Shown: positions 1-8,707 of the stretch, one piece after another | Numbering within the stretch: the stretch's first letter is position 1 | Layout of the letters: each line of letters opens with the position of its first letter | DNA from: Bondarzewia mesenterica | Taxonomy: Eukaryota; Basidiomycota; Agaricomycetes; Russulales; Bondarzewiaceae | Reading direction: 5' to 3' | Length of the DNA: 10,164 bases | Assembly: GCA_004802705.1 (NCBI GenBank) | Contig: SGPL01000859.1 | Location: 1 to 10,164, forward strand | The notes under the pieces: model-generated | Database searches by the model: none | Seen by the model: the letters and a program-made list of their open reading frames with translations, nothing else | Told to the model about the DNA's origin: nothing | Position numbers and translations under genes: made by a program

Positions 1-342
1 CGTTCTCGTTCTGACTAACTTCTTCACTTCTCCCTGCACCACTTTTGGTCATTTTGGAATATGAGTCTGCATTAGAGACAGGATGCTTTAAGATAGTTCA
101 TAAATTGCATAGGTCCTCTATTTTTGTACTATGTTATAAAATGTAAATGGATAAGCTAGGCATCCATAGTAAACTACTTAAGTGTGAGATCATTTATTAT
201 TAATTTATTTAATAGCTTGATAAAATATTAACATAAAGTTGTATATTATATAAAATAAAGTTAAAGAGAGGCAAGAATCATTTATGCCGTGCAACGCAGT
301 GGCCCTCTCCTAACAAGTTTCTTGCTCAAACATCCTCATCAA
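1..342. other. AT-rich intergenic spacer
   Basis: No coding signal is visible on either strand. The stretch from about 195 to 280 is strongly AT-rich (runs of TTATTAATTTATTTAATA type). It lies just past the stop codon of the oxygenase relic on the minus strand, so it would correspond to that gene's 3' flank. I see no RNA gene or transposon end. Confidence 0.6.
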
Positions 343-1138
343 TTAAAGAGCTTGGAGATGATGCTCAGTTCCCCTACTAGCTCTCCATGTCTCAGGACCC
401 TGCAAGATCAGCTTAACACAGAACAACTGTCTTCTGTGTAGGTCGCTACAGAGACTACAAGATCAGATATTCTGTGAGTCACACGATCGCAGTTGCAGGG
501 AAACTGAATGAACAGACCTTGCAGTTAGCAATCCTCTAGTTCCTGATCGTACCACTCCTCAGCCGTTGCATCCATATAATACTTGCCAGGTGCCTTGACA
601 ACAGCTTCTGTGATCATGGCACTATCCTCAACCAGAGGGACTAACTTCATCGTGTTCGTAGGACAAAGGAAGAATGCAAGTTGATGGATTCAATGTGATC
701 AGGCGCATCTGTGTGGTGCCCGAGGACTTATAACTGGCATTCAGGCAAGGTCTAAGAAATTTGATTGGTGCATACTTTGTTACGATGCTTACTCGAAGGA
801 CCTTCCCTCGTCCCCTTGTTCGTACTTCATCTTCTCCTTGAATGGCAATTCCATCATCTCCGCGCCCATGTCGAACATCTCTGGTACTTCGTAGTCAACT
901 CCATGGTTCTTCAAACTAGAGGAGCAATAACGTCATTCAAAATATGTTAAGGTATTGCAGGGAGCATGCCAAGGTCACTGAATAGTGCACACTACCAAAA
1001 ATCAAGTTGCGTGTAAGCCTTCCACAGCGTATCAATTTCTTGTTTGTCACCTACTTTGATCAGAGCGTAGTCGATGACCAATAAGGGCACTGTGGGGAGA
1101 TCATCTGGAAACTCAGGAAATGTGATGGTACCAGGCAT
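343..1138 (-). pseudogene. 2OG-Fe(II) oxygenase relic, copy A (core deleted)
   Basis: This is a broken gene of the isopenicillin-N-synthase-like 2-oxoglutarate/Fe(II) dioxygenase family. Exon 1 (1138-996) starts with ATG and reads MPGTITFPEFPDDLPTVPLL, then VIDY. Exon 2 (915-793) contains LKNHGVDYEVPEMFDMG and ELPFKEKMKYEQGD, typical of the DIOX_N half. Exon 3 starts at 733 with YKSS and TDAPDHIESIN. Near 670-682 it jumps directly to a C-terminal part (VPLVEDSAMITEAVV, ATAEEW) ending at 518. The last exon (399-343) reads GPETWRASRGTEH and stops at TAA. Introns 995-916 and 792-734 have GT...AG ends; the last intron (517-400) has a weak GTCTGT donor. The jump removes about 600 bp compared with copy B, including the HxD motif and distal His, so the product cannot be an active oxygenase. 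A frameshift after YKSSG and another shift with a stop near the end of exon 3 add to the damage. Family assignment rests on motifs recalled by eye. Confidence 0.82.
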
Positions 1139-1557
1139 GATAGAATGTCACTCTTATAATGGGTTGGATGAGATGACGACCACCTTCTATGTGTTCAGCC
1201 ATGAATTCTCTGTTCCCCAGACTCTAGAACTATGCAGCTGGCCACTCGTATCATGACTTATCTCCAGCGTATCGTGCAGATTTGCAAGAATGTTCACCGG
1301 ACAGTAATAATACTCCAATTGAAGGCTTAGACTAGATGCGCTAGAACTAATAAGTACTATCATTGCACCAATAACCATGAAACTGACTTCGCGATTAGCC
1401 ATATTCATCCTCTATTTTTAGCTTGCCTTCTGATGCTTATATTGCAGCTAAATTGCAGCGCACCATTTCCACTAACTGCTCACTCGACAATGAAATCCAA
1501 AGTACATTGATCATAGAATGGTACATCTTACGGATTCGGTATAAGGCTGCCGTTGCT
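1139..1557. other. Spacer between oxygenase relics, with a possible third fragment
   Basis: This is the 5' flank of copy A and the 3' flank of copy B. On the plus strand, 1213-1257 resembles the last-intron/last-exon boundary of copy B (about 1612-1675): both have CTCTGTTCCC followed by a CACTCGTATCA(T/C)GAC block. It may be a leftover of another duplicated copy. A 73-codon minus ORF (1408-1187) with a hydrophobic start is present but has no family resemblance that I can see, and I do not call it a gene. Confidence 0.4.
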
Positions 1558-2589
1558 TCAAATAACCTCTGGCTGATGCTCGATCCCCCTACTGGCCCTC
1601 CACATCTCGGGACTCTGTTCCCAATTGAAGGTCCGCGCTCTCATCAACTGCATGCACTCGTATCACGACAATAATTAGAATGGACCTTGCAGTTAGCTAG
1701 CTTCTCATACTTGATTCTCCTTCCTCAGCTGTCAAATTTGTAACATACTTGTCCAGTGGCGCTTGGGCGGTGGCTTTTGCAATCATTTCACTTTCTTCTG
1801 AGAGTGGAGCCAGCTTTCATTTGTTGCCAGGGCAAGTGAAGAAGATGAGAGACCAATGATCATATGCCACTTGTTTCTTTAGAGGTGGACTGGAGTGGAC
1901 CGATTATGAGTAAGACTTTAAGAAGGTAGTCTTGGTTTTACTCACACGACACGATGTAAGTTCAAGTGAAGAATTCCTGCACTGAATATGGCTATGGCAT
2001 CCCTGAGGTTACAGATCGCATGGCCTGGGATTAGCTGAGTCATTGTTTAATCAGCATAAGCCCAATTGATAATGTGATATTAATACTTACCTTCACATAT
2101 TTCCAGGTATCAGCTCCAGGTAGCAAGACTTGTAGGCCGCTGAGACAATTATGCAGAAATAACTATCGTGGACCAAAAGGTTGAGTGGTAAGTAACAGCA
2201 GTGAAACAATGTATGTAATCTACACCAAAGATCCAAAATCTGTGTGGGCACCAAGCGTGGCCTTGTCCTCTGACATCTCTATGTTTTTTGATGATTTAAT
2301 ACACCTCACCTCACTTCTGCTAAAATAATGCAAGGCATGCTTCTGCACGAGAGCTCCCTTCAGGAGCCCCAGCTGATCATTCAGCACATCCATCAAGGTC
2401 TTGTTGACCTCCGTCGATTTGTACACAAACGGGATGATCGTCGATTCCATACGAGTGTTAACAGTTGATGGGTACATGCGATGTGTTGGGATAGGCCAGC
2501 TTATCGCATCATCTTTGGCAATGTTGATGAACTCGACGTGATTAGGTGCGTCTGTCTCATCAGTTGCATTTGCCTCGGTGGACTTGTAA
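1558..2589 (-). pseudogene. 2OG-Fe(II) oxygenase relic, copy B (5'-truncated)
   Basis: This is the catalytic half of the same family as copy A. The first exon (2589-2226) starts at a splice acceptor (CAG|TTACAAG), stays open for 121 codons, and ends in GAHTDFGSL with the iron-binding HxD (His 2246-2244, Asp 2240-2238). Later exons are 2162-2091 (LSGLQVLLPGADTWKYVK), 2034-1946 (PGHAICNLRDAIAIFSAG, distal His in NLHRVV at 1956-1954), 1889-1686 and 1614-1558 (PEMWRASRGIEHQPEVI, stop). Introns 2225-2163, 2090-2035 and 1945-1890 are 63, 56 and 56 nt with GT...AG ends, and reading phase holds across them. Damage: no exons 1-2 to the right of 2589, TGA at 1819-1817, and an apparent one-base loss near 1725. 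The usual R-x-S that holds 2-oxoglutarate reads H-x-S (YDHWS). An ATG at 2597 lies inside the acceptor region and is probably not the start. Dead gene; substrate unknown. Confidence 0.85.
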
Positions 2590-2830
2590 CTGGGCATTGA
2601 TGTTAGAGGTGTTTATTTATTTATTTTTTTGAATTACGATTCCTGATTAGAGAATCGTTCTCTTAACTTCAGTATGGGCCATTTTGACCCCTCCCCAGAA
2701 TTTGGGAATCTAGTCGGACTACAAAATTGTGATTAGAGTTAGAACTAGTGTCATTACAAAATTGTAAGATTCATGCAACCAAGCTATCTTTCTTTTCTTT
2801 TGTAGTGTCTCTTCACCAGTTAATTGGTAT
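2590..2830. other. Spacer with a short hairpin and T-rich run
   Basis: No gene is seen. A T-rich run (about 2612-2630) is followed by a perfect 7-bp inverted repeat, ACGATTC (2636-2642) and GAATCGT (2652-2658), with a 9-nt loop. An 11-bp direct repeat TACAAAATTGT occurs near 2719 and 2754. Exons 1 and 2 of the oxygenase family, expected here for copy B, are missing, so a rearrangement breakpoint probably lies close to 2590. Confidence 0.5.
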
Positions 2831-2945
2831 CTGTATATACCGGTAAGCAAAACAACAAATTGACTTTGTAGTTTGACTTGTTGCTCATTCTCCTCTTCTT
2901 CACCACACTCTCCTCTCTTTCTTAGTCACCGTTTTCTTACACAGG
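2831..2945 (+). promoter_or_regulatory. Possible promoter, leader and 5'-UTR intron
   Basis: A TATATA box-like string lies at about 2833-2838. It is followed by a GTAAGC donor-like site at about 2844, a long pyrimidine-rich stretch (CTCCTCTTCTTC type, 2891-2925), and TTCTTACACAG just before the ATG at 2946. The order fits a fungal leader with a roughly 100-nt intron, but every element is weak and no transcript evidence exists here. Confidence 0.25.
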
Positions 2946-3505
2946 ATGCCAGATCGCGACCAATGTCCACCACAGGACAGAAGGACACCTCCTGACCCAC
3001 TCGCTAAGGCATTGCGTGTGCCCCATCTCGTGTCATTCACCAGTCATGATGATGGTTGTCCTTCGCTGATAGATTCCACGGTTCAGACGCAGTGGAATCA
3101 GAGCACACGTAAGTAGAAAAGGAGGGGAATGGAGTACGTATGAGCGTGAATCCAACGCAGAGCTCAGGTCTGTAGATCACAGAGAGGTTCGTGATGAGCT
3201 GCGAAACTTCAGGGGTGTGAATCCTGTGTGAATGGGGAGAGAAACTTTCTCTTGAGATCTAAATTTACAAGAAAGTGCGTAGTCTTTCATCTATTCTTTC
3301 TATTCTCCGATCTCTGACAATGATTCCCTGAGGCATCTTCACCTCTGTTCGCCCTCTATGGAGGCGTCCAGTTCAGATGAGGTCAGTGGCGCTCTCAGAA
3401 AAGTGATGGAGCAGGAGCTCACAGGGAAGAAGAGCGATTGGCGGAGTTGGAGGCGCTGGAGAAGAATTTCGAGGCAAAGTTTAGCCAGCGGTGGAAGGGT
3501 GTTCA
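2946..3505 (+). pseudogene. Unrecognised gene fragment cut by the Copia element
   Basis: I do not recognise this gene. An ATG at 2946 opens a proline- and charge-rich exon (MPDRDQCPPQDRRTPPD...) that meets a perfect donor GTAAGT at 3109-3114; unspliced it stops at 3114-3116 after 56 codons. Further right are charged stretches in different frames: ERESNAELRSVDHREVRDEL (about 3145-3205), SSDEVSGALRKVMEQEL from 3358, then after a frame change REEERLAELEALEKNFEAKF (about 3428-3485). The last two have the heptad-like Glu/Leu/Lys pattern of a coiled coil. The frame changes could be introns or frameshifts. Sequence ends abruptly at the LTR (3506), so the transposon may have split this gene. A noncoding or transposon-derived origin is also possible. 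Confidence 0.35.
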
Positions 3506-3717
3506 TGTTGGAAATTATAGCTTGTCTATTCGAGTCCTTATCTCAGTCATAGAGTAGTGGGGAAATAACTGAGGGGGGTAGTATGAAGAATACGAGATAT
3601 ATATACAGTGGAAAGAGTTTGACACTTACAGCGTCATCGCGTCCTGCTGGGACAAGCGCATCGGAACGCGTGAGTTATGTGATACAGCTTCCTGTTGTGC
3701 AAGCTCGGATTTCAACA
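3506..3717 (-). repeat. 3' LTR of the Copia element (212 bp)
   Basis: It aligns end to end with the right-hand LTR except for a 119-bp segment missing here. By hand count there are 17 mismatches over 212 aligned bases (about 92% identity), all transitions. It contains the same TATATATA string as the other LTR. It holds exactly one copy of the 27-bp motif that is doubled in the right LTR, as expected if recombination between the two copies deleted the stretch between them. Confidence 0.95.
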
Positions 3718-3726
3718 CTCCTCCTC
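3718..3726 (-). promoter_or_regulatory. Polypurine tract (plus-strand DNA primer)
   Basis: On the element's sense strand GAGGAGGAG directly precedes the 3' LTR start (TGTTGAAATC). In LTR retrotransposons this RNase-H-resistant purine run primes second-strand DNA synthesis. Both position and composition fit. Four more copies of the same TGAGGAGGAG string lie further upstream (3822-3890). Confidence 0.85.
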
Positions 3727-3734
3727 AGGACAGG

Positions 3735-3820
3735 AAGAGGAAGAAAAGAAAGAAAAGAAAAGAATAAATGAGAAGGAAAGAGAGAAAGAAAGGAAAGAAA
3801 GAAATCCAAAAAAAAGAGAG
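3735..3820. repeat. GA-rich low-complexity tract
   Basis: A nearly pure purine stretch on the plus strand (AAAGA/GGAAG-type imperfect units, pyrimidine on the element's sense strand) lies between the terminal polypurine tract and its upstream copies. It looks like a microsatellite expansion in the 3' untranslated part of the element. It has no coding value; open frames through it are artefacts of composition. Confidence 0.8.
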
Positions 3821-3821
3821 A

Positions 3822-3890
3822 CTCCTCCTCAACTTCAGCTCCTCCTCAACTCCAGCTCCTCCTCAACTCCAAAGGGGGCACTCCTCCTCA
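3822..3890 (-). repeat. Multiplied polypurine-tract motif, 17-bp tandem repeat
   Basis: On the plus strand CTCCTCCTCA occurs at 3822, 3839, 3856 and 3881. The first three are part of a perfectly spaced 17-bp tandem unit (3822-3838, 3839-3855, 3856-3872) with one or two changes per unit. On the element's sense strand each reads TGAGGAGGAG, identical to the purine tract beside the LTR. The rightmost copy includes the TGA that ends pol (3890-3888). Confidence 0.85.
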
Positions 3891-5470
3891 GCGTGAAACT
3901 GGGGGAGAGTTTACACCTAGCATAGAATGAAGTAACACATGAGCCGGCCGCGGAAGCGCTTTCGTGAAGATGTCAGCCAAGTTCTGAGAAGTGTGGATGT
4001 ATTGGAATTGCAGGTGGCCGAGTTCGACGTAGTCACGGATAAAATGGTATTGGATATCAATGTGTTTAGAGCGCTGGTGAAAGGCCTGGTCGCGGGTAAG
4101 TCAAATAGAAGATTAGTTGTCGCAGTGGATGATGGAGGGACGAAGAATGTCAAATTCGAGAAGTTCGAGAACGTTCTGTAGCCAGAGAGCCTCTTTCGCG
4201 GCGTGGGCAGATGCAACATATTCGGCGGCAGAGGTGGATGTAGCGGTAGTGTCTTGTCGCTTGGAGCTCCAAGAAATAAGTCCGCAACTGCGACCAAATG
4301 AGAAGCCAAACCCAGAGATGGAACGGCGGGCGCCAGAGCCATCAGGACCGGGGACACCGCCAAAACTCGCATCACAATAGCCATGGATTTCAGTAGGGCA
4401 GGTGTCGCCAAGCGTAAGTTCGAAGTTGCAAGAGCCCTTGAGATAGCGAACGACGTGTTTGGCGGCAGTCCAGTGTCGGAGTCCTGGGTTCACATTAAAC
4501 TGGCTAAGGTGGCTGACAGCAAAGGCAATGTCGGGCCGAGATCCAAGTATGAGGTACATGAGAGAGCCAATGAGTTGACGGTAGGGGATAGTCACTATAG
4601 CAGAGCGCTCAGATTCGGTCCGTGGGCAGTCATCATGAGAAAGATGGACGTTATGGTCCAATGGAGTAGACACAGGGTGAGCATCGGTGAGACCGAATTG
4701 TGAGACAATATTGTTGATGAGAGCCATTTGGAAAATACCAACGGTACGGGTAGCACGATCTCGACGGATGGCAAGGCCGATGAGCCAGCGAACAGGTCCG
4801 AGTTCGACAATCTCAAATTTAGTGCGGAGTTCAGCTTTGATGAGGGCAATTTCAGCGGCATTGCTGGCAGCAATGTTCATGTCATCGACATGTATGACGA
4901 CAATGCTGTGACCAGATGGGCGGTGCCTATAATAAATGCTCTATTTGGCAGATAAGCAGGTAAAGCCAAAATGAATCATAGCAGCATGGAATTTGCGATT
5001 ATAGATGCGACCAGCCTGTTTGAGGCCATAGAGGCCTTTCTTCAGATACCAAACCCAGTCCTCCTGTCCCAGTGCCTCGAAGCCCTTTGGCTGTTCCATC
5101 CAGATGTCTTCCTCGAGTTCACCATGAAGGAAGGCAGTCTTGACATCCAATTGTTCTATATCCCAATCGAGGGAGGCGGCGAGGTGTAAGGCGATTCATT
5201 GGGACTCGAGACGGGCAACAGGTGAGTAAGTTTCATTGAAGTTGAGGCCCTAAACTTGGGTGAATCCTTTGGCTACGAGATGAACCTTGAACCGGATTGG
5301 AAGACCATTGGAGTTACGTTTAATGGTGAAGACGGGGCAGCAGCGAATAATTTTGTGATCCTTAGGAACAGAAGATCGTGGGACGAGCTCGTAGACACCA
5401 TGGTGATGGATGGAGTCGAGCTCTTCGAGGTAACCTTTGCACCATTCAGCAGCGTGGGGGGACGCTTATG
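3888..5470 (-). pseudogene. Reverse transcriptase and RNase H part of pol
   Basis: It would copy element RNA into DNA and degrade the RNA. The Copia RT (RVT_2 family) is marked by EWCKGYLEELDSIHHHGVYE (from about 5445), FKVHLVAKGFTQV, DVKTAFLHGELEEDIWMEQP (5147-5088), YLKKGLYGLKQAGRIY, and the catalytic VIHVDD (second and third Asp at 4886-4881), followed by SRPDIAFAVSHLSQF. HVDD in place of YVDD is familiar in fungal Copia elements. RNase H shows HGYCDASFGG (Asp 4373-4371), STSAAEYVASAHAAKEALWL and IIHCDN (Asp 4121-4119), then after two stops KHIDIQYHFIRDYV and NLADIFTKALP. Stops at 5468, 5252, 5198, 4943, 4115 and 4103 kill the enzyme. Confidence 0.93.
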
Positions 5471-5927
5471 CCTCAGACCATGTGCGAGGTTCATCGTGGA
5501 TTTCTTCGATGATGGCCAGCATCATGGGAACATCGGGGTCATCCGGGTCAGAGGGTAGGGGAGGGGCGTCAATATCAGAGGACGGGAGAGTAGAGGATTG
5601 TTGGCCGAGAGCACGGATATGATCGCGAGCAAGGTGAGAATCCGCAACAGCCTGTTCAAGGAGGGTAGTGTAAGGGAGACTGCGGGATGCAGCAAGGCAT
5701 TCAGAGATTTTTGGGATGCGTTTGGAAGAGCGAGATGGCAGTAGCGGCTCATGGGGAGAAGATAGGGCAGATGGAATATCACGAGGGGACACAGGTTGCA
5801 GAGTGGAAGAATCAGGGAGTAGGGGTGGAGAAGGGAAAGGAGAGGGTGGGACAAAAGAGGGAGGATCAAGATTGACGAGGCGGCCAGGCTGGAGGGAGTG
5901 AGGGACAGAGTCTTTGCGCTCAATGAA

Positions 5928-7199
5928 TCAAACGTTGCAAGATATTATGATGCATCCAGTTCCGTGGTGATAATATTTATATGCTTTGGAGTTGTCTGCA
6001 TAGCTAAGAAGTATGCATTCGATAGATCTATTGAAAAGTTTAGGATTGTGAGATGATTGAATGAGAACGAAGGCACGGGCACCAAGTTCGCGGAGGTGAG
6101 ACAGATCAGGGCGAGAATCAGACCACATTTCCCAAGGGGTTTTGAGGGATAGTGCACGCATCGGAGTCTGGTTTTTGAGGTAGCACGCAGTGGCAAGACA
6201 TTCGGCCCATAGAGAAGGAGGCAAGCATAGGTCAGAAAGAATAGCATGAGTTCGGTCCATAAGCATGCGGTGAGCACGTTCGACTTCACCCATATGTGCT
6301 GAGGTGTAAGGTGCAGAGACCTGATGGACGATCCCATCGTCGGCAAGATACCTCTTGAACTCATTTGCAGTAAATTCACCACCATTGTCAGTTCAGAAAA
6401 TGCTAACTTCAGAGCCGAGTTGTTTTTCGACCATGGCACGCCAGTGACGAAATGTGGGTAAGGAATCTGATTTGTGGCAAAGAGAGTAGCAAAAGGACAT
6501 GCGGCTGAAATCACAGATTAAGTTCAGAGAGAAACACCGTCCACCACGAGCTGCAACAGCCTCCGGGCCAATGATATCGGCAAAGATAATTCCCAAAGGT
6601 CAGGTGGCACGGTGTCCTTGGCATACCTTAGGCAATGGGTTCTTCGTCTGCTTCATGAGAATGCAGTGATCACATGTGGGTGGTAAAGACGAGAAATCAG
6701 TGGGCATACCTGATGCCAAGCCATGATGAGCCATGTGCATGATAGACTGAACATTTACATGGCCGAGGCAGTGGTGCCAGGTGTCAAGGTCAGCCGCAGA
6801 GGCAGAGGCAGCGATAGAGGGAAGCAAGGAAGTGGGGGTCGGAGTGCCGTTAAGGCGGTAGAGGTTGTTGGCAGTGCAGATTCCGGTGGCAACAAGCTTT
6901 TGGCTACCAGTCTTGTGGTGAACAAAGCATTGTTGGTCGTTAAATTGGACAGAGTATTTGTCGCCCATGTTGCAGAGGTGACCGACCGAGATTAGGTGAA
7001 TAGAGGCACCAGGAATAAACAAAACGTCAGGGAGAACAAAGATGCGCCCTTTACCAAGCCTGAGTTAAAGGGAGCCCTGGCCTAATGCATAAACAGCGGA
7101 TCCATTCACGCCTCGGATTGCATGAGGGGAGATGGAGGTAAAATTAGTGAGATCATCACAGGAAGGTGAAATATGGCAACTGGAACCACTATCAAAAAA
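5928..7199 (-). pseudogene. Protease and integrase part of pol
   Basis: The protease is marked by YFFDSGSSCHIS, with the catalytic Asp of DSG at 7193-7191. It would mature the polyprotein. Integrase would join the cDNA to the host genome. Its HHCC zinc-binding region is WHHCLGH...CDHC (about 6776-6663). Catalytic residues are Asp in FADIIGP (6578-6576), Asp in TDNGGEF (6389-6387) and Glu in GEVER (6281-6279). The last two are separated by 35 residues, the D-x35-E spacing of retroviral-type integrases. So all three acidic residues survive, although stops at 7067, 6602, 6395 and 5930 interrupt the chain. The C-terminal GARAFV / RSIECILLSYADNSKAYK segment (6095-5960) is the usual Copia integrase tail. 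The Pro/Ser-rich linker beyond it leads to RT. Confidence 0.92.
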
Positions 7200-7499
7200 A
7201 TAGGGAGCGTCCGTGACAAGTGGGGCAGCAATGTCGCAGTTGGGGCCATAAACGGTCCAGTCGACAGAGCAATGCTCAGTGGGCAATGAGGATGAGGGAA
7301 TGACTGCGCACGAAAAATAATCTAACTCCTCCTGGGTGAGGGCAACGGCAGCCGATTCAATGAAGGCACCATCAGAGGTAGTTGGAGTAGCTGGGGCACG
7401 AGTGGCATTATCGGGGGCAGCGGGAGCGGCGGCAGTGGTAGTGGAGGAATTACCAGCATGGCATTTCCGGTCACGGAGGACAGCCTCGGGTGGTTTGCC

Positions 7500-8572
7500 A
7501 AAAGTAGCCCAGCAGTTTGCAGATATGTGACGGCCACTGCAGTGAGCGCACGTGGGAGGTGGTTGGTCCACGAGGTTTGTTGTTATTGCCAGAGGTACCA
7601 GTGGTAGCGGCAGTGACAGTAGAGTCAAGGAATTGAGAGCGGCCACGCGAGTATTTGTCAGATTGCTCGGTACAGCTCTCATCTAAGGCCTCTAGATGAC
7701 GGCGAAAAGAGGTGATAGAAAAATCGCCAACTGTCTGAATCGTCTGATGGACATCAGGGTAATGGGCCGAAAGAGCCTGCAAGCCAATAACAATGGCTAG
7801 GCTTTGCGTGTAAGATTGCCGTTCTCGAAAATACGGTCAACATCAGCAATTATGTCATCTCAGGTGGCGATGAGAGAAGAATTGGTGGGAAACTTATGGC
7901 TGAGAGCACGGCGAATGGCGTTAACCTGTGCGATGATCCCCTTGTCAATGAACTCATCACGAATGGCCAGCCAGAGAGACCGAGCAGTAGTATAGTTCCG
8001 GTTAAGATGTTCCATGCGACGACGGACGGGATGGGTCAACCGTGATAGAATTAGATTCTTTACCATGAGGTCGGTGCGATCCCAAATGTATGCTTGTCGA
8101 GAGTTGAGGGTTCCAAAATCGTCACGATCGGTAGTGATGAGCGCGCCATATGTGAGAAGCTCAACACGGGTCAGGCAATCCTTGGCCCAAGTATTGTAGT
8201 TGTCATTGGTAAGGGGGGGAAGTCCCCAAAATGAGACTGGGCAGTTTGCAATTGGGTATGCAACTTTGATTCTGCCTTCGACGATAGGGGAGACTGAGCC
8301 TTCGGGTTCAGGATCGATGCAAGATCGATGTCGTTGGAATCAGATCCAGAGCTTGGGCGAGTTGGGGCAATCGACAGGTGGGTATTACGGTGGGGGCGGT
8401 TTGGCACTGCTACCTCAGGTTCCGATAAAGGAATGGGTTGTTTCATAGACTTCCGAGCACTGGGTCCCGAGATATCAGAGTCATATTCAGGTTCATCGTG
8501 ATAAACGATGGTTGCTTGCATGGGGGTAAAATCGTCGTCATCAGGAATCGAGACAGAACATGGGAGAGACAT
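7500..8572 (-). pseudogene. Gag part: capsid-like region and zinc knuckle
   Basis: Gag would form the virus-like particle and bind element RNA. An acidic, Ser/Pro-rich N-terminus (8572-8220) is followed by the conserved fungal Copia Gag stretch (NDNYNTWAKDCL near 8200, LSRLTHPVRRRMEHL, ARSLWLAIRDEF, 8200-7863). Next come DDIIADVDRIFENGNL (7859-7815), SAHYPDVHQTIQTVGDFSIT (7770-7715) and a basic Ser/Gly/Asn linker. The zinc knuckle is CAHCSGRHISANC at 7550-7512. It has C-x2-C-x3-H-x4-C spacing, one residue shorter than the standard CCHC knuckle before the His. Breaks: an indel in the seven-G run, TGA 7862-7860 where Trp is expected, and frame changes near 7815 and 7566. Confidence 0.85.
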
Positions 8573-8673
8573 GGCAGGCAACCAGTGGGAATACACAAGA
8601 CAGAGATGGACAAGTTATAGATGAAGCGGCAGCATGAGAGTCGTAGGGATAGCGCCGGTAAGAATTTACTCGT

Positions 8674-8687
8674 CAGGGCCCATAACC
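8674..8687 (-). promoter_or_regulatory. Primer-binding site matching the initiator tRNA-Met anticodon arm
   Basis: The sense strand reads GGTTATGGGCCCTG directly after the 5' LTR. Its complement, CAGGGCCCATAACC, contains CAT, the initiator anticodon, in the standard anticodon stem-loop context of eukaryotic initiator tRNA-Met (GGGCCCAUAACC). There is no match to the usual tRNA 3' end (TGG...). This is the arrangement known for Drosophila copia and yeast Ty5, where a cleaved half-tRNA primes reverse transcription. The site touches the LTR, as such sites do. Confidence 0.85.
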
Positions 8688-8707
8688 TGTTGGAAATTAT
8701 AGCTCAT

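Larger units (their letters stand above)
3888..8572 (-). pseudogene. Copia gag-pol polyprotein relic
   Basis: This was probably a single gag-pol reading frame of about 1,560 codons. ATG 8572-8570 (MSLPCSVSIPDDDDF) is the first ATG in frame after the primer site, about 100 nt downstream. The end is TGA 3890-3888, just after IFTKALPRPAHVLLHSML. From about 7566 to 3888 everything recognisable lies in one frame, interrupted by stops at 7067, 6602, 6395, 5930, 5468, 5252, 5198, 4943, 4115 and 4103 (first base, minus strand). Five are TGA, several in conserved contexts where Arg (CGA) is expected. Gag changes frame near 8213-8219 (a run of seven G), 7815 and 7566. The last two cancel in sum. No separate pol start is evident, which fits a one-ORF fungal Copia element. 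Confidence 0.92.

Noticed and set aside
1187..1408. Minus-strand 73-codon ORF with a hydrophobic N-terminus
   Set aside because: No recognisable motif, lies in a spacer between pseudogenes, and overlaps a stretch resembling intron sequence of the oxygenase relic.
2590..2597. ATG at 2597 as the start of copy B
   Set aside because: It sits in the intron acceptor (…GCCCAG|TTACAAG). Copy A has the same acceptor at 734 with two exons upstream.
3583..3771. Plus-strand ORFs inside the two LTRs (also 8866-9090)
   Set aside because: The same peptide appears twice only because the LTR is repeated. These frames cross the LTR ends into unrelated sequence.
4881..4892. HVDD in place of YVDD as a novel RT active site
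   Set aside because: The His variant is, to my knowledge, common in fungal Copia elements. Both catalytic Asp residues are intact.
8205..8225. Programmed frameshift in gag at the seven-base homopolymer
   Set aside because: It lies within the Gag region and not at a gag/pol border, and other indels and stops nearby show ordinary decay.
3917..8620. Numerous plus-strand and out-of-frame ORFs inside the element
   Set aside because: They are antisense or frame shadows of the gag-pol relic. Only the minus-strand frame carries ordered Copia motifs.
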